Shown here: positions 1 to 11,733 of the stretch, one piece after another | How positions within the stretch are numbered: position 1 is the first letter of the stretch | Layout: every line of letters starts with the position of its first letter | From: Aphanomyces cochlioides | Taxonomy: Eukaryota > Oomycota > Saprolegniomycetes > Saprolegniales > Verrucalvaceae | Reading direction: 5' to 3' | Assembly (NCBI GenBank): GCA_019828595.1 | Contig: JAHQRK010000044.1 | Span: 167,506 to 231,505 of the forward strand | Length of the DNA: 64,000 nt | Made by a program: the position numbers and the translations under genes | The notes under the pieces: model-generated | Database searches by the model: none | Told to the model about the DNA's origin: nothing | Seen by the model: only the letters and a program-made list of their open reading frames with translations

Positions 1-1
1 A

Positions 2-3000
2 AACTTTCAATCTCAATCTCCTGATTTGGTGAATTCTACTGTCCTCAGTTATTCTTTCAGTCCGAAAGATCAATTGACCTACCTCCAAACCAAATATTCT
101 TTCACTGGTAATTTTTCTTTGTACTTGATCGGTGACATCTGTACACTCGTGAACGTCACGGTCAAACCCAAGATCATTGCTGTTTCTTATGCAGTGGTAT
201 TGAGATCACGGTTTCAGTTTAATATTTCATCATCTACTGGGGTTGTTGTTGTCGTGCCTCGAGTGGCTCCTATTGCGTATACCCTCGGTCTTGCTGATTT
301 AGGTATGAAAGGTTTGATCCGTCTCTTCTCTGTACAACAAACTAACGTTGAGCTGTTGGTCTCGTCGGCCTATACCGGGGTGTTTCGAGTTGTATTTGTC
401 AGTAATGGTGGATTCCAGGTCCCATTTGACCTTCGAATACTTCCACTAGCTAATGTACCTAATGTGTACAATATCTCAGACGGTATTACTGTCAATGCAT
501 CCCAAGCAAGCACCGTTCTGTCACCACAGTCCTATGACGACCTTGTAATTGTGAACGCAGCAACATCCAACGTTTCAACATCCCCGCTTACCCTTGCTTG
601 GCCACAATATCAACCGAGTACAAGTAAATATTTTTCGATTGCAACGTCGATGGAAAATATTTCGTCGCCTTTAACGGTATCAGTTGCAAAGCAGATACAA
701 ATCACGACTGTAAATATTATTTCGCAACCAGAAACAGCTCTTATTCAGCTCAATCCCTTGGGAACAATTTCTTCGTTCAGTAATTGGACTGTATACTCAA
801 CTGACTTAATTACTTGCAACTTTCAAGTCAATAACCCAGACACAACAGGTCTTCAATTTATTCGTGTATTTTTGTCAATGGATCAGACAATTGTTAAGAG
901 CATATTGATCAACAGCACAAATATCTCGATTACTGGAAATTTGGTCGAACTGCCGGTGGTAAACACCACTCGAATCCCCTGGTCGAATTTGACCTTATTT
1001 ACCACACTAGGATATTTAGGTCCATTGCAATTTTCCATGATTGTCCGTAGTATTCTCGTGAACACTACTAAAACGATCGAAGTGGCAAAGTCATGGAATG
1101 TCACTGTTATTCCTCTTCCTTCCCTTCCACGACTCGAGGTGTCAACAATCAAATCAACGTACACAGAAATCGAGATAGTAATTGTGAATATCACAGTCTG
1201 GTCTATTTCGTCAACAGATGTGCTGGTATTAAATATGACTGTTTCTCCCTCACAAGCCTTGAGTTCTACAAACTCAACAAGTGATCCTGTCGTTAAGATT
1301 CCACTGCCTTCACTGTCAAACCAATTATTTCCTCTGAAGATGAAGCTTTACTGGTTTGGAGCAATCGAGATAAACGTTACAGCCACCGTTAAGAGTACTG
1401 TACCAAGTCCACGTGATACAACCGCGACAGTAAAAACAATGAAGATAAACATTCTGCCTATTGCGTACCCTCCAGTGTTGCTTGCTCCGCTGGTATCATA
1501 CGGTATTGGGAATGTGTGGTCGAATTTATCACTCTCTGACTTTAAACCACTCGTCAGCCGGAATATTTTGGACGAAACAGTTCAGTTGAACCTTCAATCT
1601 AATCAAGCCGGCCTCCAAGTGAACTCGAATGGTTTACTTCAAAATGTATTGCCAAATGTGCCAATTCTAGTGCAGCCGAATGCCCAACTTAGAAGTGCAG
1701 GAGGGGTGTACTCAATGACTCTCATTGCAACAGATAGCGTACCTTCGTCAAACACGACTGCAGTGACGATGGTAAACCAGACTCTGATGGTCGCAGGAAT
1801 TTCAATGGACTCCAACGTTACATCCATGGTGGAAGGACAAGGTGTCCAGTTCACAATTGCACTCAGATCACCACCGCAGGCACCAGTTGTCGTGAACATG
1901 ACCTGCGACAATATGTCGAGATTTAAACAGAGATTTGCTGTTCTTGAAATCAATGAGACAAGTTCAAAGACGCTATCACTCAGTAGTGTTCGAGACTTCA
2001 TAGACAGAGGCAATGTGACTGTTTCTTGCTCTATTAAAATTGCCACAAAGGATCCGTACTATAACTTACTCGATGCTCCACGAACAGCAATAAGTATTCA
2101 AGACCCAGACGTGTCTGGATTACGCTTTTTTGGTTCCCAGGTGGGAAATGGCATCCAGCTCATCGTGGCAGAAGCAGTTTTTGGTGATAGCTATTCTGTG
2201 ACTTTGGCAACAATCCCTTTTGCAAATGTGGTTCTGTCACTTTCGTGTAATCAATCGAGAGTTGGTATTTTCCCTTCCAAGTTAATCTTTACGAAGGATA
2301 ATTGGAATATCAAGCAATCCGTGATAATCAATGCAACAGATGACCAAATTAAACAAGGCACTGCTGTCACGTAAGCACACAGTAACCAATTTATTATTCT
2401 TACTTCATTTTAGATCCATTCTACATACCGTTGCTTCGGACGATCAACTATACGCATCTGTTAATATCCCCGCAGTAATGTTGACAATTCTTGAGACTGC
2501 TGATCGGACGCCTCCTCCTTTGGTTCAAAATGTGTACTTTGGGAACACTGGAGCAGATCTAATAACAACTTTTAATCGGGCAGTCGATCAAACCAACTTC
2601 AATGGATCTACATTCCGTTGCTCCATGGTTTTTAACCTTACTATTGGGAATATTTTCGGCACTGCCCCAACTTGCAGCTGGCCTAATACGAATACAATCC
2701 GAGTAGTCCTTGGAAAATCAGCGACGATTCTACCAAGTGACACTATTGGCTTGCTTGGAGGAGTTTTAAAATCATCGCCCGACTCTATTCTATCCATGCC
2801 TTCGACTTTCCTGTCTGTGGGATTGCCTTTAGTTCCACTTACTCCCAAAGTTTCTGTCGTTGGTGCTGTAAATTTAGGTGAGCCTTTCTATTACATCGAA
2901 TAATTAATTGTTTGTAGGTTCTTGTGACGACTTGTACTTGGATGCAAAGGCTTCATCCGGATCTGGCGGACGAGCAATGCAATGGCAATGGGGTATTACA

Positions 3001-6000
3001 CCATCAGGACTCTTAGACGGTCTGGGCACAACAAATCAGACGATATTTATTCCCTCAAGTTCTTTGCAAAGCGATGTCAACTACATCGTGTCATTAACAC
3101 TGATAAATTTCTTGGGCATCAATGCTTCATCTGGACCATTAATCATAACCAAAGCGGCCCTGCCCCTCCCGTCGATCTATATTCAAGGTCCCAGCCAAGT
3201 GTTTGTAACAAAATCACAGGGTTTGCGACTGACGTCAGTCGCCGCTTTACCTACATGTGGTGACACTGCAGCAAATCCATCTTTAGGGATTAATTGGTAC
3301 ATCAATGGATCTCAAGTCGTGTCGTTGAGCAAGAATCCTCGACAGCTCAGGCTCGTGCAGCTTAATTACGGTGTTTATACTGTTTCAGCTCTTGTCTTTA
3401 TACCAGAAACGCCATGGGTAAACAATTCCGCGAGCGTTTATGTCCAAGTTGGTCCCTCCCCATTGATTGCTGAAATTTCCGGTGGAGATCGCTCAGCAGG
3501 AAATGCAGTTGATCTGTTGCTAAACGGGACGAGGTCGACTGATCCCGACAATTCATCTACTGCCTTACTGTACCAATGGAGCTGTAGTCACTTAAATACC
3601 AACTTACGAAGTTGCATGAATGTCGATATCGCTGACGGCAAGATCAGCGTGGTTCCAAGTTCTGCTCTACCTCCTTTGACGACAATCTTGATTACTTTGA
3701 CTGTGACTGATCCTTTGACTGGACGCCAAAGCAGCGCGTCGGCAAGCTATGTAATCAAACTTGGCAATCCACCAATTACAACTATCAAAGCATTGTCAGC
3801 AGCAAAGTTCAATCCAGACACGAAAATTATTCTTACTGGCAACATAACCAGCTCAATGGATCCCCAGCCGACAGCCAAGTGGTCAGTTGATGGAGACACA
3901 GATGGTTCGATTGCTGCTTTAACATTTGGGCTTCTTACGGTAGGTATACCCCACATTTCCCAACTAATTATTGTCTTGCAGACGTCATATCGAATGGTTC
4001 TTTTGGCAAATACTCTCAAAGCTGGGCGAACTTACGTGTTTATCCTTACTGGTATGGACAAATACAACCAAACTAGTAGTGCACAGACATCAGTTGTCAT
4101 GAACGAACCTCCCACCAGCGGAACAGTACATAATTTTTTATCACAAAACTTGCCTGACACGATATTTAGGTTACAGCGAATCCTCAAAGTGGATCAGTTT
4201 TGTCGACGTCGTTTCACTTATCTTGCGATAACTGGGTAGACGAGGATCTGCCATTGCAATTCAGTTTCAAATACATCGTTGGAGACTATTCTCCAACTGC
4301 CACTCAAGTTCCTCTCGGTGATTTTGCACTGACGACATCTTTTGACACAGTATTTCCCGCTGGAGGAGGAAAGAACAACACCATCACCATAGTTAGCTAT
4401 ATCGCAGACTCGTACGGATATGCAACTCAGGCACTTACGACTGTTACTGTCACACTCCCTAAGACTGACGCTGCACAAACGCAAGCGTTTCTTCAAAATC
4501 AAACAAGCCAATTAGCCAATCTTGCTTCCAGCAAAGACCCTGGTCAGGTCTTGAATTTAGTGAATATCCTCGCTTCTTTGTTGACATCTACTGCCAGCCA
4601 GACGCCAACTGCGAGCATACCTCCTCAACCAGTAACCCCTCCACCAGTGACGCCTGGTCCAAGTGACCCATCAGGCTCTCGCCTGCCCACCCCAGCCCCG
4701 ACAAAACCTCCAAAGCAGTGCCCGAGTGCAGTACCAGGCTCAATTTGCTCAGGACATGGATCATGCACCCTGGACCCGCCACAGTGTTCGAGTGACAATC
4801 TAGAGTGCTCAGCAACATGCAACTGCGCGAATTCCTGGTACGACACGGATTGCAACACATCGCAGGAGGAATATGACAAAAAGCAGCAAATGCTGGGTAG
4901 TTTGTTGAGCTCCATGGCAATCGCTAATGCAAATATTGAGCCAACAACGCAAGCTCTGGAGCAGCAAAGCTCCGCCGTAGCTTCGATCACCGCCAATGTG
5001 GCAATGCTCAGCCCTGCACAACAAAACCAAGCCTTGGATTTGGTTGTCAATGTCTTGAACGCTTCATCTAGCGTCACACTATCTCCTGCCACTACCTCTG
5101 CTGTTGGTCTATCTGTCTCTAGTCTTTTAGATGCACCTTCTGTGACAGCAAATTCGACGAGTCGGCGACTTGAAGAAGCAGCTACCCAAAGTGCAAAAAT
5201 TGGCTCGACGGTGTCCCTTCTATCCTCATCGATTCTAAGCGATATGTTACCTGGTGAAGCACCAGTCCAACTGAATACCAAAAACTTAAAGCTAACTGTG
5301 CAACGTCATGAGCCAGAAGAGCTCACCGGGGCAAAAGTTGAGCTACCTCTCAGTGCTGAACAAGTTCGACAAAATTACACTGCTCCTTCTTTCGCCTTTC
5401 CTTCGGAGTTTTCGAGCCTTGGATGTGGCAATGCTATGGACACGCACGCGGCATTGTACTCAAAGAATCTGTACAGTAGCGAAAACGCATCTGCAATCAA
5501 TTCAGCTGTCATGGGACTCAATTTGCTGTGCGCCAACCAGCCTCTGGCTGTTTCAAACCTTACACAAGGAATTACACTTCGCATGCGCAACAATATGAAA
5601 TATCCTGTACGTAAGCAACTCGATCTTTATTTCATTTATTCCATGGTAGGAGCCAGATAAGCCCCTCAATGGAACTGTGGAATGCTTTGTTAATCAGACG
5701 ACCACGAAAAACATTACCTGTGATGCCAAAAACAATATTTTCAAAGTTGTGACCTGCAACGGAACAGCCGACTACAACATATCCTTTGTATGTCCCCAGA
5801 TTGTTTCGACTCCTTTGTGTCGATATTGGGATACTAAGGTATATTCACTTCTCGAATTTTTTTACGTATTGACGGGATGCTTTAGTTGGCTCTATGGTCG
5901 TCCGAAGGCTGCGAAGTTGTGCCAAGCTCTGACCCGGACTATACAATATGCAACTGCACCCACTTGACAGATTTTAGCACGCAAATGGGTGATGCATTCA

Positions 6001-8703
6001 AAGCTGTAGAGGACAACGTGGTGGCAGTGTTCAATCATAAAACAACACTCGAAGACGTCAAGCAAAATCTCAAAGTTGTCATAACGATGGCAATATTTTT
6101 CATTTTATATGCGTCTGGCTTGGTGTATGGTCGACGCCTGGATAAAAGAGACGCTATCAAGTAACTTTGGATCGAAGTAAATCGAATAACTCTTGAATTC
6201 TAGGGATAAAGAAGAGCGCCAACGACTAATGGAAGGAAAAAAGGTTGATGCAACCAAGCTATTTGAAGTGCCCAAAGCAGCGCATGCGAAAACAAGACTA
6301 GAAAAGCTCTACGCAACTCTCCATGGGTTTTGGGAAGGGTTGACGGGAGAACATCAACTCTTTTCTATATTCTTCCAGTATAATCCTGACTTCACACGGT
6401 GCGTCTTGCGATGTTATAATCCATAAGCTTGTATAGGCCACAACGACTAATGATCATATTTACAACAATGATGAGTACTATGCTCACTAACGCCGTTTTA
6501 TACCGTCTTCGTCAACTTACGCCAAATATTGGCACTATTATTGTCAGTGGTCTGGTATCGAATATAATTATGTTGCCTGTGACATTGGCTCTTGTTGTCC
6601 TTTTCAAGAAATCTGGCAAGAAATACGACTACTTAGTGCGCTATCAAATGGTAGATGGTGAGCAAGAAGTTGAATTTCAAGTGGACGCATATGGGAACCC
6701 AGTCGAATATACCAAATACGACTTGCTCCGCATGGATTTGCAGGCAGTTTTCAATACAATCCAACTCTCGCAATTCCATTATTGTCGCGACCTGCTTCAA
6801 CACGATGGCATGAATTCAATGATCGGATCCTTGTCCCAATCATACTTCTTGATTCTCCACAATCATGAAGTCTACGATGCAGATTATCGTTTACCAAATA
6901 TCGATAGCAGTCCAGTCGGACTGGAAGGACATGACCCGTTGAATACGGCTATTGTTCTCAAGCACTCCACGACGAAGAAAACATCACAAGAGGCACTTGC
7001 ATTGCTGGTGAAAATGTGGGAAGACGTAGACTTGCTGGGAACATTGAGCAAGCTTGAACCAATACATTTGTCACCTGAAACAGTTTCAAAACTAGCATTT
7101 GAAATTCACATGGCCGAGGAGCTTCTCAAATGTGAAGAAGGTCTTACGCTTGAGCCGATTGACTACGAGCGTGTCAGCATATTGTTGAACTATTGCCAAA
7201 AATTCCACGCTTGTGCGGAATGCTACGCACAAGATTCTGCTGCCGTGCTTCGTCATGCACGCAAGGAAATTCAACGGGCGAAACAAGAGCTCGTTGCGAC
7301 GAAGAAAATGCTCAAGACTCAACTCCGGTCGACGTCTCCTGATGAACCACCAAAACGAAACCCAATCCGCAAAATAAGCAGTCGAAAGTTGTCTACATCG
7401 GGTTCCCACGATACAATTTCAAAGAAAGTTGTCAAGGAGCAAGTGAAGGTAAGAGTTTTATCATCGCTGGGGATTTATTGGAATGTGTTAGGTTGCCGTC
7501 CACGAGCGAAAACATCATGTTAAACTTGCCAAAACGATGCGAAAACAAGCGCAGCGTCAAATGAAGCAGCAGCAAAAAGAAGAGACGAAAAAGACCAAGG
7601 CTGAGATCAAGGAAGTTGTTCAGACTCTAAAGGGTGTGGAGAAGTTTAAGAAGAAGTATATGCTGGAGCAAGAAGTCAAGCAGGCCAAGATGTTGCAGAG
7701 CATGCCACTCCATACTCGACAAGTGTTTTTAAAAGAGCAGGAAAAACTCAAGGAATTGCGCATGACGTCGCGACTCCTCTACAACCAATTTATTCGGAAA
7801 AAGCCACAGACAGTGCCGAAACCCATCTTTCCCAACTGGGTCAACTACGTCGTCTACGTCATGTGTGCCTCCATCGATGGCTTTGCCGCTTGGTTTGTCC
7901 TCCAGTTTTCGTTTACCGTTGGTGGCGATATTGGCGATGCGTTTATTAGCTCAATCCTCGTGGGTCTTCTCACGACATGGCTGATCAGCCAACCGATCTC
8001 CATTTTCTTCAAGATGGGCATCATGCCTGTCATTGCGACGTCTCTTTTGATTAACACCGGTATCTTCCAGTCGCTCAGTACTGAATCCTTTGCTCTTGGG
8101 GCAACTGCAGCTGCAACTGTCGGCATGGCTGCTGTCGTGCGACGACGGGAGAGGAAAGCTGAAAATCTTCCGCCTCAACTTTCTCCAGATATGAGTCAAA
8201 AGGTGCAACCGATTCTCGGCCCTTCGTCCGATCTCATCATGGGAGGTCAAGCAGGTTCTTTCATATACAGACCTGATGTGAACACGACGGAATATGACTG
8301 CCAATGCGGGCTGACTATTCCCAAGGCAGAGAAAGACAAGCATCTCGAGTCGGAATGCTCGCATCGCCTCGTGCAATGCCGAGCCGGTTGTGGCATTTTC
8401 CTCCAAGCCCGTGCTTGTGAAAGCCACGAAAAGAGTCGCTGTCGCCTTATTATGTGTACTTGTGGCAAAATGCTTCCGAAACAAAACCTTCGAAAGCATC
8501 AGCAGTTTGAATGCAAGCTCCAACTTGTCGTCTGCCGATTTGGATGCGGCAAAACCCTCACCCGAACGACGAAAGACCGTCATGAGCATGCTGAGTGTGC
8601 TTTACGGCCGACGGAATGTCCCCATTGCAATATTATCTGTTCCGCACGAGAAATTCAAACGCATGTGTGTCAGCCAACGATGGTGACGGGTCTCTCTCGC
8701 TAA
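2..8703 (+). CDS. REJ/GPS-domain multi-pass receptor with TRAF-type zinc-finger tail, copy A (5' end outside window)
   Basis: Likely plasma-membrane receptor of the polycystin/REJ-GPS type. I read ten exons: 2-2370, 2414-2877, 2918-3939, 3982-4125, 4170-5606, 5650-5838, 5886-6160, 6204-6398, 6437-7448, 7492-8703. They give 2,772 visible codons in one open frame across nine introns of 38-47 nt. Order of parts, as residues from the window edge: N-glycosylation-rich ectodomain; Calx-beta-like stretch about 590-790 ending FTKDNWNIKQSVIINATDD; PKD-like about 1130; REJ-like from 1333 (SFHLSCDNWVDEDLPL); Pro/Thr linker and EGF-like cysteines about 1515-1560; GPS motif about 1868-1905 (CRYW...CNCTHLTDF); membrane segments near 1940, 2040, 2070, 2490, 2530 and 2570; K/Q-rich coiled coil about 2400-2460; four to five TRAF-type zinc fingers 2633-2763. 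No PLAT domain was seen after the first membrane segment. Copy B shows that the missing 5' part encodes about 1,150 residues. The intron at 5607 could also be placed 4 nt later. Confidence 0.85.
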
Positions 8704-9732
8704 ATCGAGAGGATGAAACTACAAGTAGCACAAGGCTGAAGCGATGCAACATGGTCTGAGAAGCACATAAAAACCGCCAACGAACAACGCTCTAACGACA
8801 AGTTTACGTAAGACGCGCTCTTGTCCACACGAGGGACGCTGAGATGGCTCCGAACGTCGACTCTGTCCAAGCTAGGGCAGGGCACCCATCGCTGTATATG
8901 TACATTAAATATGTGTAATTGTTCGAATGTTATCGTGGTGTTGAAACCCCCCAAATTATTGTATTGACAGTTCGCAATGCCTCCTGCAGTCCATCTTTAA
9001 TTCAAGTACATGCATCTCAAGCTGGGATTCTTTACTAAAAACTAAGTAGCATTGGGATGAACAACCTTTCGGTGAACTCTTATGCATGGTCGAGCAAGAC
9101 AAACTGCAGGAGTTAAAATTCTCTCGATTATAAATAAGGCATACTGATGAAAAACGATGGACGACGGACCTCACATGCAGAGAAATGGGTCCATGGGGTT
9201 GGTTTTTCAAGTGTCGTGGAGACGCCATTTGCACCGTTAAATATCAATACTCAATAGTGTCTCCATAATTTGTAAGGACTGCTCATCTTTCGCTGCTTCA
9301 TGTGGCTCAGAAGTCTTAGACGAAATGCTCTGGATGAAATGTGCCTCGTCCAAAAATTCATTCTGCAACGTGTATAAAATGATTGGCATGATATAATTCA
9401 TACGTGAGACGTTCCCACACGCTTATCGAGCGAGTTTGGGTAGAATATCATGTCTGTGGTTATTGCGCCGAATTTCAAGTACGGACATCTTGATTTGATG
9501 GCTTTGGATGTATGCTTCTCCTGGCTCGGCACCGCGTCGACATATTTGCTGAGTGCGAACAGAAAACTTGGAATTGAGGTATGTGTGGGTTGCACCCAAA
9601 TTCATTTCCAAATGTGTTCACAAAATGCAACAATTTGTGTTTCCGAGTTGTGCTGAGTGCCAAAATTTATATACCAAGAACTGGGAAACATCTCACGCAC
9701 AAAAATAGATAATCAAGAGCGTAAAGAACGCC
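8704..9732. other. Intergenic 3' flank between receptor gene A and CRN1
   Basis: No intact gene. The stretch is repeated nearly unchanged at 44,149-45,197 and, broken by insertions, at 53,528-56,258. A decayed coding remnant reads WFFKCRGDAICTVKYQ near 9,190-9,240 on the + strand; its relatives appear at 55,740 (+) and, on the opposite strand, at 12,500 and 59,040. A second remnant (HLDLMALDVCFSW) lies near 9,485. Confidence 0.6.
9165..9370 (+). repeat. Left arm of a diverged inverted repeat flanking CRN1
   Basis: About 200 bp that aligns at roughly three-quarters identity with the reverse complement of 12,314-12,540. Shared landmarks include GGGTCCATGG, GTCGTGGA and GTGTCTCCATAATTTGT. The same arrangement surrounds CRN4 (about 55,700-55,920 and 58,850-59,075). 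Confidence 0.6.
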
Positions 9733-11643
9733 TTACAATCTACTGTTAAAAGCAAGAATACGAACTCGCTCAAGTACTTTTTGGGGGGCCCATCTTGAAT
9801 CATACTTTTCCAATACGTTGGCGTCCACAACTTGGCTTATCTTGAACTCTTCCAACTTTTCTGGCTTGACAACGAAATAGATCTCGACTGTCATTTCCTT
9901 CTTCATGCCAGCAGCTACAAGATTCGACAGCACGTCATCAAAAAATTCCAGCTTGAGATCGTACTTGGCTGCTATCGTCAATTGGATGAAGATAACTTTT
10001 GTGGCCACCATGTCAAAATACAGAGCATCATAACCGCATTGGTTCCACTTGACGGGTTTCAGCCACTTTTTGTCAGCACAAATACGATGCTCCTCTCCTT
10101 CACCTATCGTCTTGAAGTTCTTCGTTGGGTCAAAAATATAGACATCAGTCATGGGTAGTTGAACCTTTTCTGAATTTACGTCAATGAGTTCGACATTCTC
10201 TTCCTTTACTGATGCCAAAAACAGCCATTCATACAAATAGCCATGCATTGGAGGGGTTTTTGCCGCTCCAAGATTGTTTGCTAATTCAACAATAGTGTCC
10301 TTACCCGACGCATTCACAAAGCAACTGAGTGCATATTCACTCACGGCATACCGTTCACGGTTCTTGTCCAATCCATAGAGTCTGTTGATTTCATTCTTGT
10401 GATACATACCGACGCAATACTTCACTAGGTCAGCCTTGTTCGGTGTCGATTCAACAGCTTCTTCGATCCGCAATTTGACTTCGTCTGTTGAGAGCTGAAA
10501 CATATATCGACATGAGCCACCAGCATAGTAAAACTTTTTGTCGATCATGCCGTCCAAATAATCATCACCAGTTAAACTTGTTTCTTCATTCACGTCGGAG
10601 GGAGGGGTTGCTTCCAGATTGACCTTTACTGAATTAAAAAATTCTTGATCTTTGACGGCAGTTCGGTATTCGTCTCGTGTCCACGAATACATGAAGAAAA
10701 ACTCAATACCAGCGCGATTGTCGTCGTCTGGATTTCTCTTCCCAAGAGTTGACATGGAGGAGCAAACCACAAATCGATCAATGTCTTTTAGTTGAGCAGC
10801 AATATGTTTTCGAAATAAATTCATGTGATAATCGCCCTCGTGGAATCCATCCAGACACACGAAGAGTTTTTGATCGTCATGAGATCGGGGTAACTTGGAC
10901 ATCACGCTAGCAATTCGCCAATATTGTTTTGTTGCCATGTCCAGAATGTGGGTGCAATCATCTTTCGTCAAATGGATCCAAATTACATGCCATTCTTCAC
11001 GATCCAAAGATGCCACATAACTCAGCGTGCACATGGATTTTCCTGTGCCAGGGGGTCCAACAATGTATCCTTTCTTCTTGTCTTGTATCACTCGATCGTT
11101 CAAAAACTGCCATAGTTCTTTGACTTGAGCGCGGGGATACAGAAAGGTGTCTCTTTCCTGTCCAATATATGACCACTTTAACAATGCACGTGGTATCCTG
11201 ACATATCTTCCGCTGATGTCAATTTGCGGAACCTGTGGTACTGGTTCCGGGGGAAGCACTGGTGCTGGTACAGGGAGAATTTCTGATACTTGCACAGCAT
11301 CGACGTCCACACGTTGCTTCTTGTGAGGATTCTCCCAGACATCACGATCGGGAACAACCACCACGAGGGGACTGCTCATGTTTGCGTCGTACTGGGTCAT
11401 TTCTTGGGTTGGGTGAAGAGAAACTGGATTCTTCACTTTTAATGCGTCCATGTCGGAGTAGACTTTGAGTTGCGCAGCGACAATACCTTCAGGAAGGATC
11501 GGAGAGACTTTGGCATACACAGCGTCCTTAAAGTCGTCAATGCGGCAATTAGGTCCTGACTGCATCTTCACGCTGGATTCCTCCATCTTTGGGGTCTGAT
11601 TGGCATCAACCAGGATATACCAGACGCAGAGCTCACTTGCCAT
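9733..11643 (-). CDS. Crinkler-type (CRN) effector with P-loop NTPase and nuclease-like C-terminus (CRN1)
   Basis: Single-exon gene of 636 aa. I start at the ATG of MASELCVWY rather than 30 codons upstream, because all CRN copies here share this start and an identical untranslated leader. The header domain (1 to about 98) has FKDAVYAKVS and ends in LVVVVPDRD, the equivalent of the HVLVVVP motif that closes CRN headers. A Pro-rich linker (about 120-145) follows. The body carries Walker A GPPGTGKS (about 195-202), Walker B LFVCLDGF (about 258-265) and a C-terminal GYDALYFD...IFIQLTIA pattern (about 538-556) that resembles a restriction-endonuclease fold with Q-x-T in place of E-x-K. In known CRN families such proteins act inside host cells, often in the nucleus. 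No classical signal peptide is seen. About 65 residues after Walker A differ sharply from CRN3 and CRN4 while both sides are nearly identical. Confidence 0.85.
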   Translation of the reverse strand: MASELCVWYILVDANQTPKMEESSVKMQSGPNCRIDDFKDAVYAKVSPILPEGIVAAQLKVYSDMDALKVKNPVSLHPTQEMTQYDANMSSPLVVVVPDRDVWENPHKKQRVDVDAVQVSEILPVPAPVLPPEPVPQVPQIDISGRYVRIPRALLKWSYIGQERDTFLYPRAQVKELWQFLNDRVIQDKKKGYIVGPPGTGKSMCTLSYVASLDREEWHVIWIHLTKDDCTHILDMATKQYWRIASVMSKLPRSHDDQKLFVCLDGFHEGDYHMNLFRKHIAAQLKDIDRFVVCSSMSTLGKRNPDDDNRAGIEFFFMYSWTRDEYRTAVKDQEFFNSVKVNLEATPPSDVNEETSLTGDDYLDGMIDKKFYYAGGSCRYMFQLSTDEVKLRIEEAVESTPNKADLVKYCVGMYHKNEINRLYGLDKNRERYAVSEYALSCFVNASGKDTIVELANNLGAAKTPPMHGYLYEWLFLASVKEENVELIDVNSEKVQLPMTDVYIFDPTKNFKTIGEGEEHRICADKKWLKPVKWNQCGYDALYFDMVATKVIFIQLTIAAKYDLKLEFFDDVLSNLVAAGMKKEMTVEIYFVVKPEKLEEFKISQVVDANVLEKYDSRWAPQKVLERVRILAFNSRL

Positions 11644-11733
11644 CTTCAGAAGTTGCGCGCGAAAAAATGATTCTGACCTGTCTCGTTTGCAAATCTGCTT
11701 GTTAAAATTGATAAATAATATATTATCTTTCAC
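11644..11733 (-). promoter_or_regulatory. Conserved CRN upstream/leader block (CRN1)
   Basis: Read on the - strand, the block begins GTGAAAGATAATATATTA, has GACAGGTCAGAAT in the middle and TTTCGCGCGCAA just before GAAGATG, the start codon. The same elements in the same order precede CRN2 (30,426-30,506), CRN3 (47,142-47,222), CRN4 (58,172-58,261) and a truncated CRN header at 47,699. Conservation outside coding DNA suggests a shared core promoter and leader. The role is inferred. Confidence 0.6.

Noticed and set aside
3940..3981. Reading the 42-nt stretch as coding, since the frame stays open
   Set aside because: It has GTAGGT at the start and TTGTCTTGCAG at the end, matches neighbouring intron lengths, and its residues interrupt a PKD/REJ-like strand pattern.
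4625..5281. Long - strand open frame (218 codons) opposite the receptor gene
   Set aside because: It is the mirror of the EGF-like/GPS-proximal exon, which has clear domain content on the + strand, and it recurs at 40,074-40,730 only because the block is duplicated.
7951..8589. 212-codon - strand open frame opposite the zinc-finger exon
   Set aside because: Shadow of a strongly coding exon. It persists in three copies merely by duplication and has no recognisable domain.
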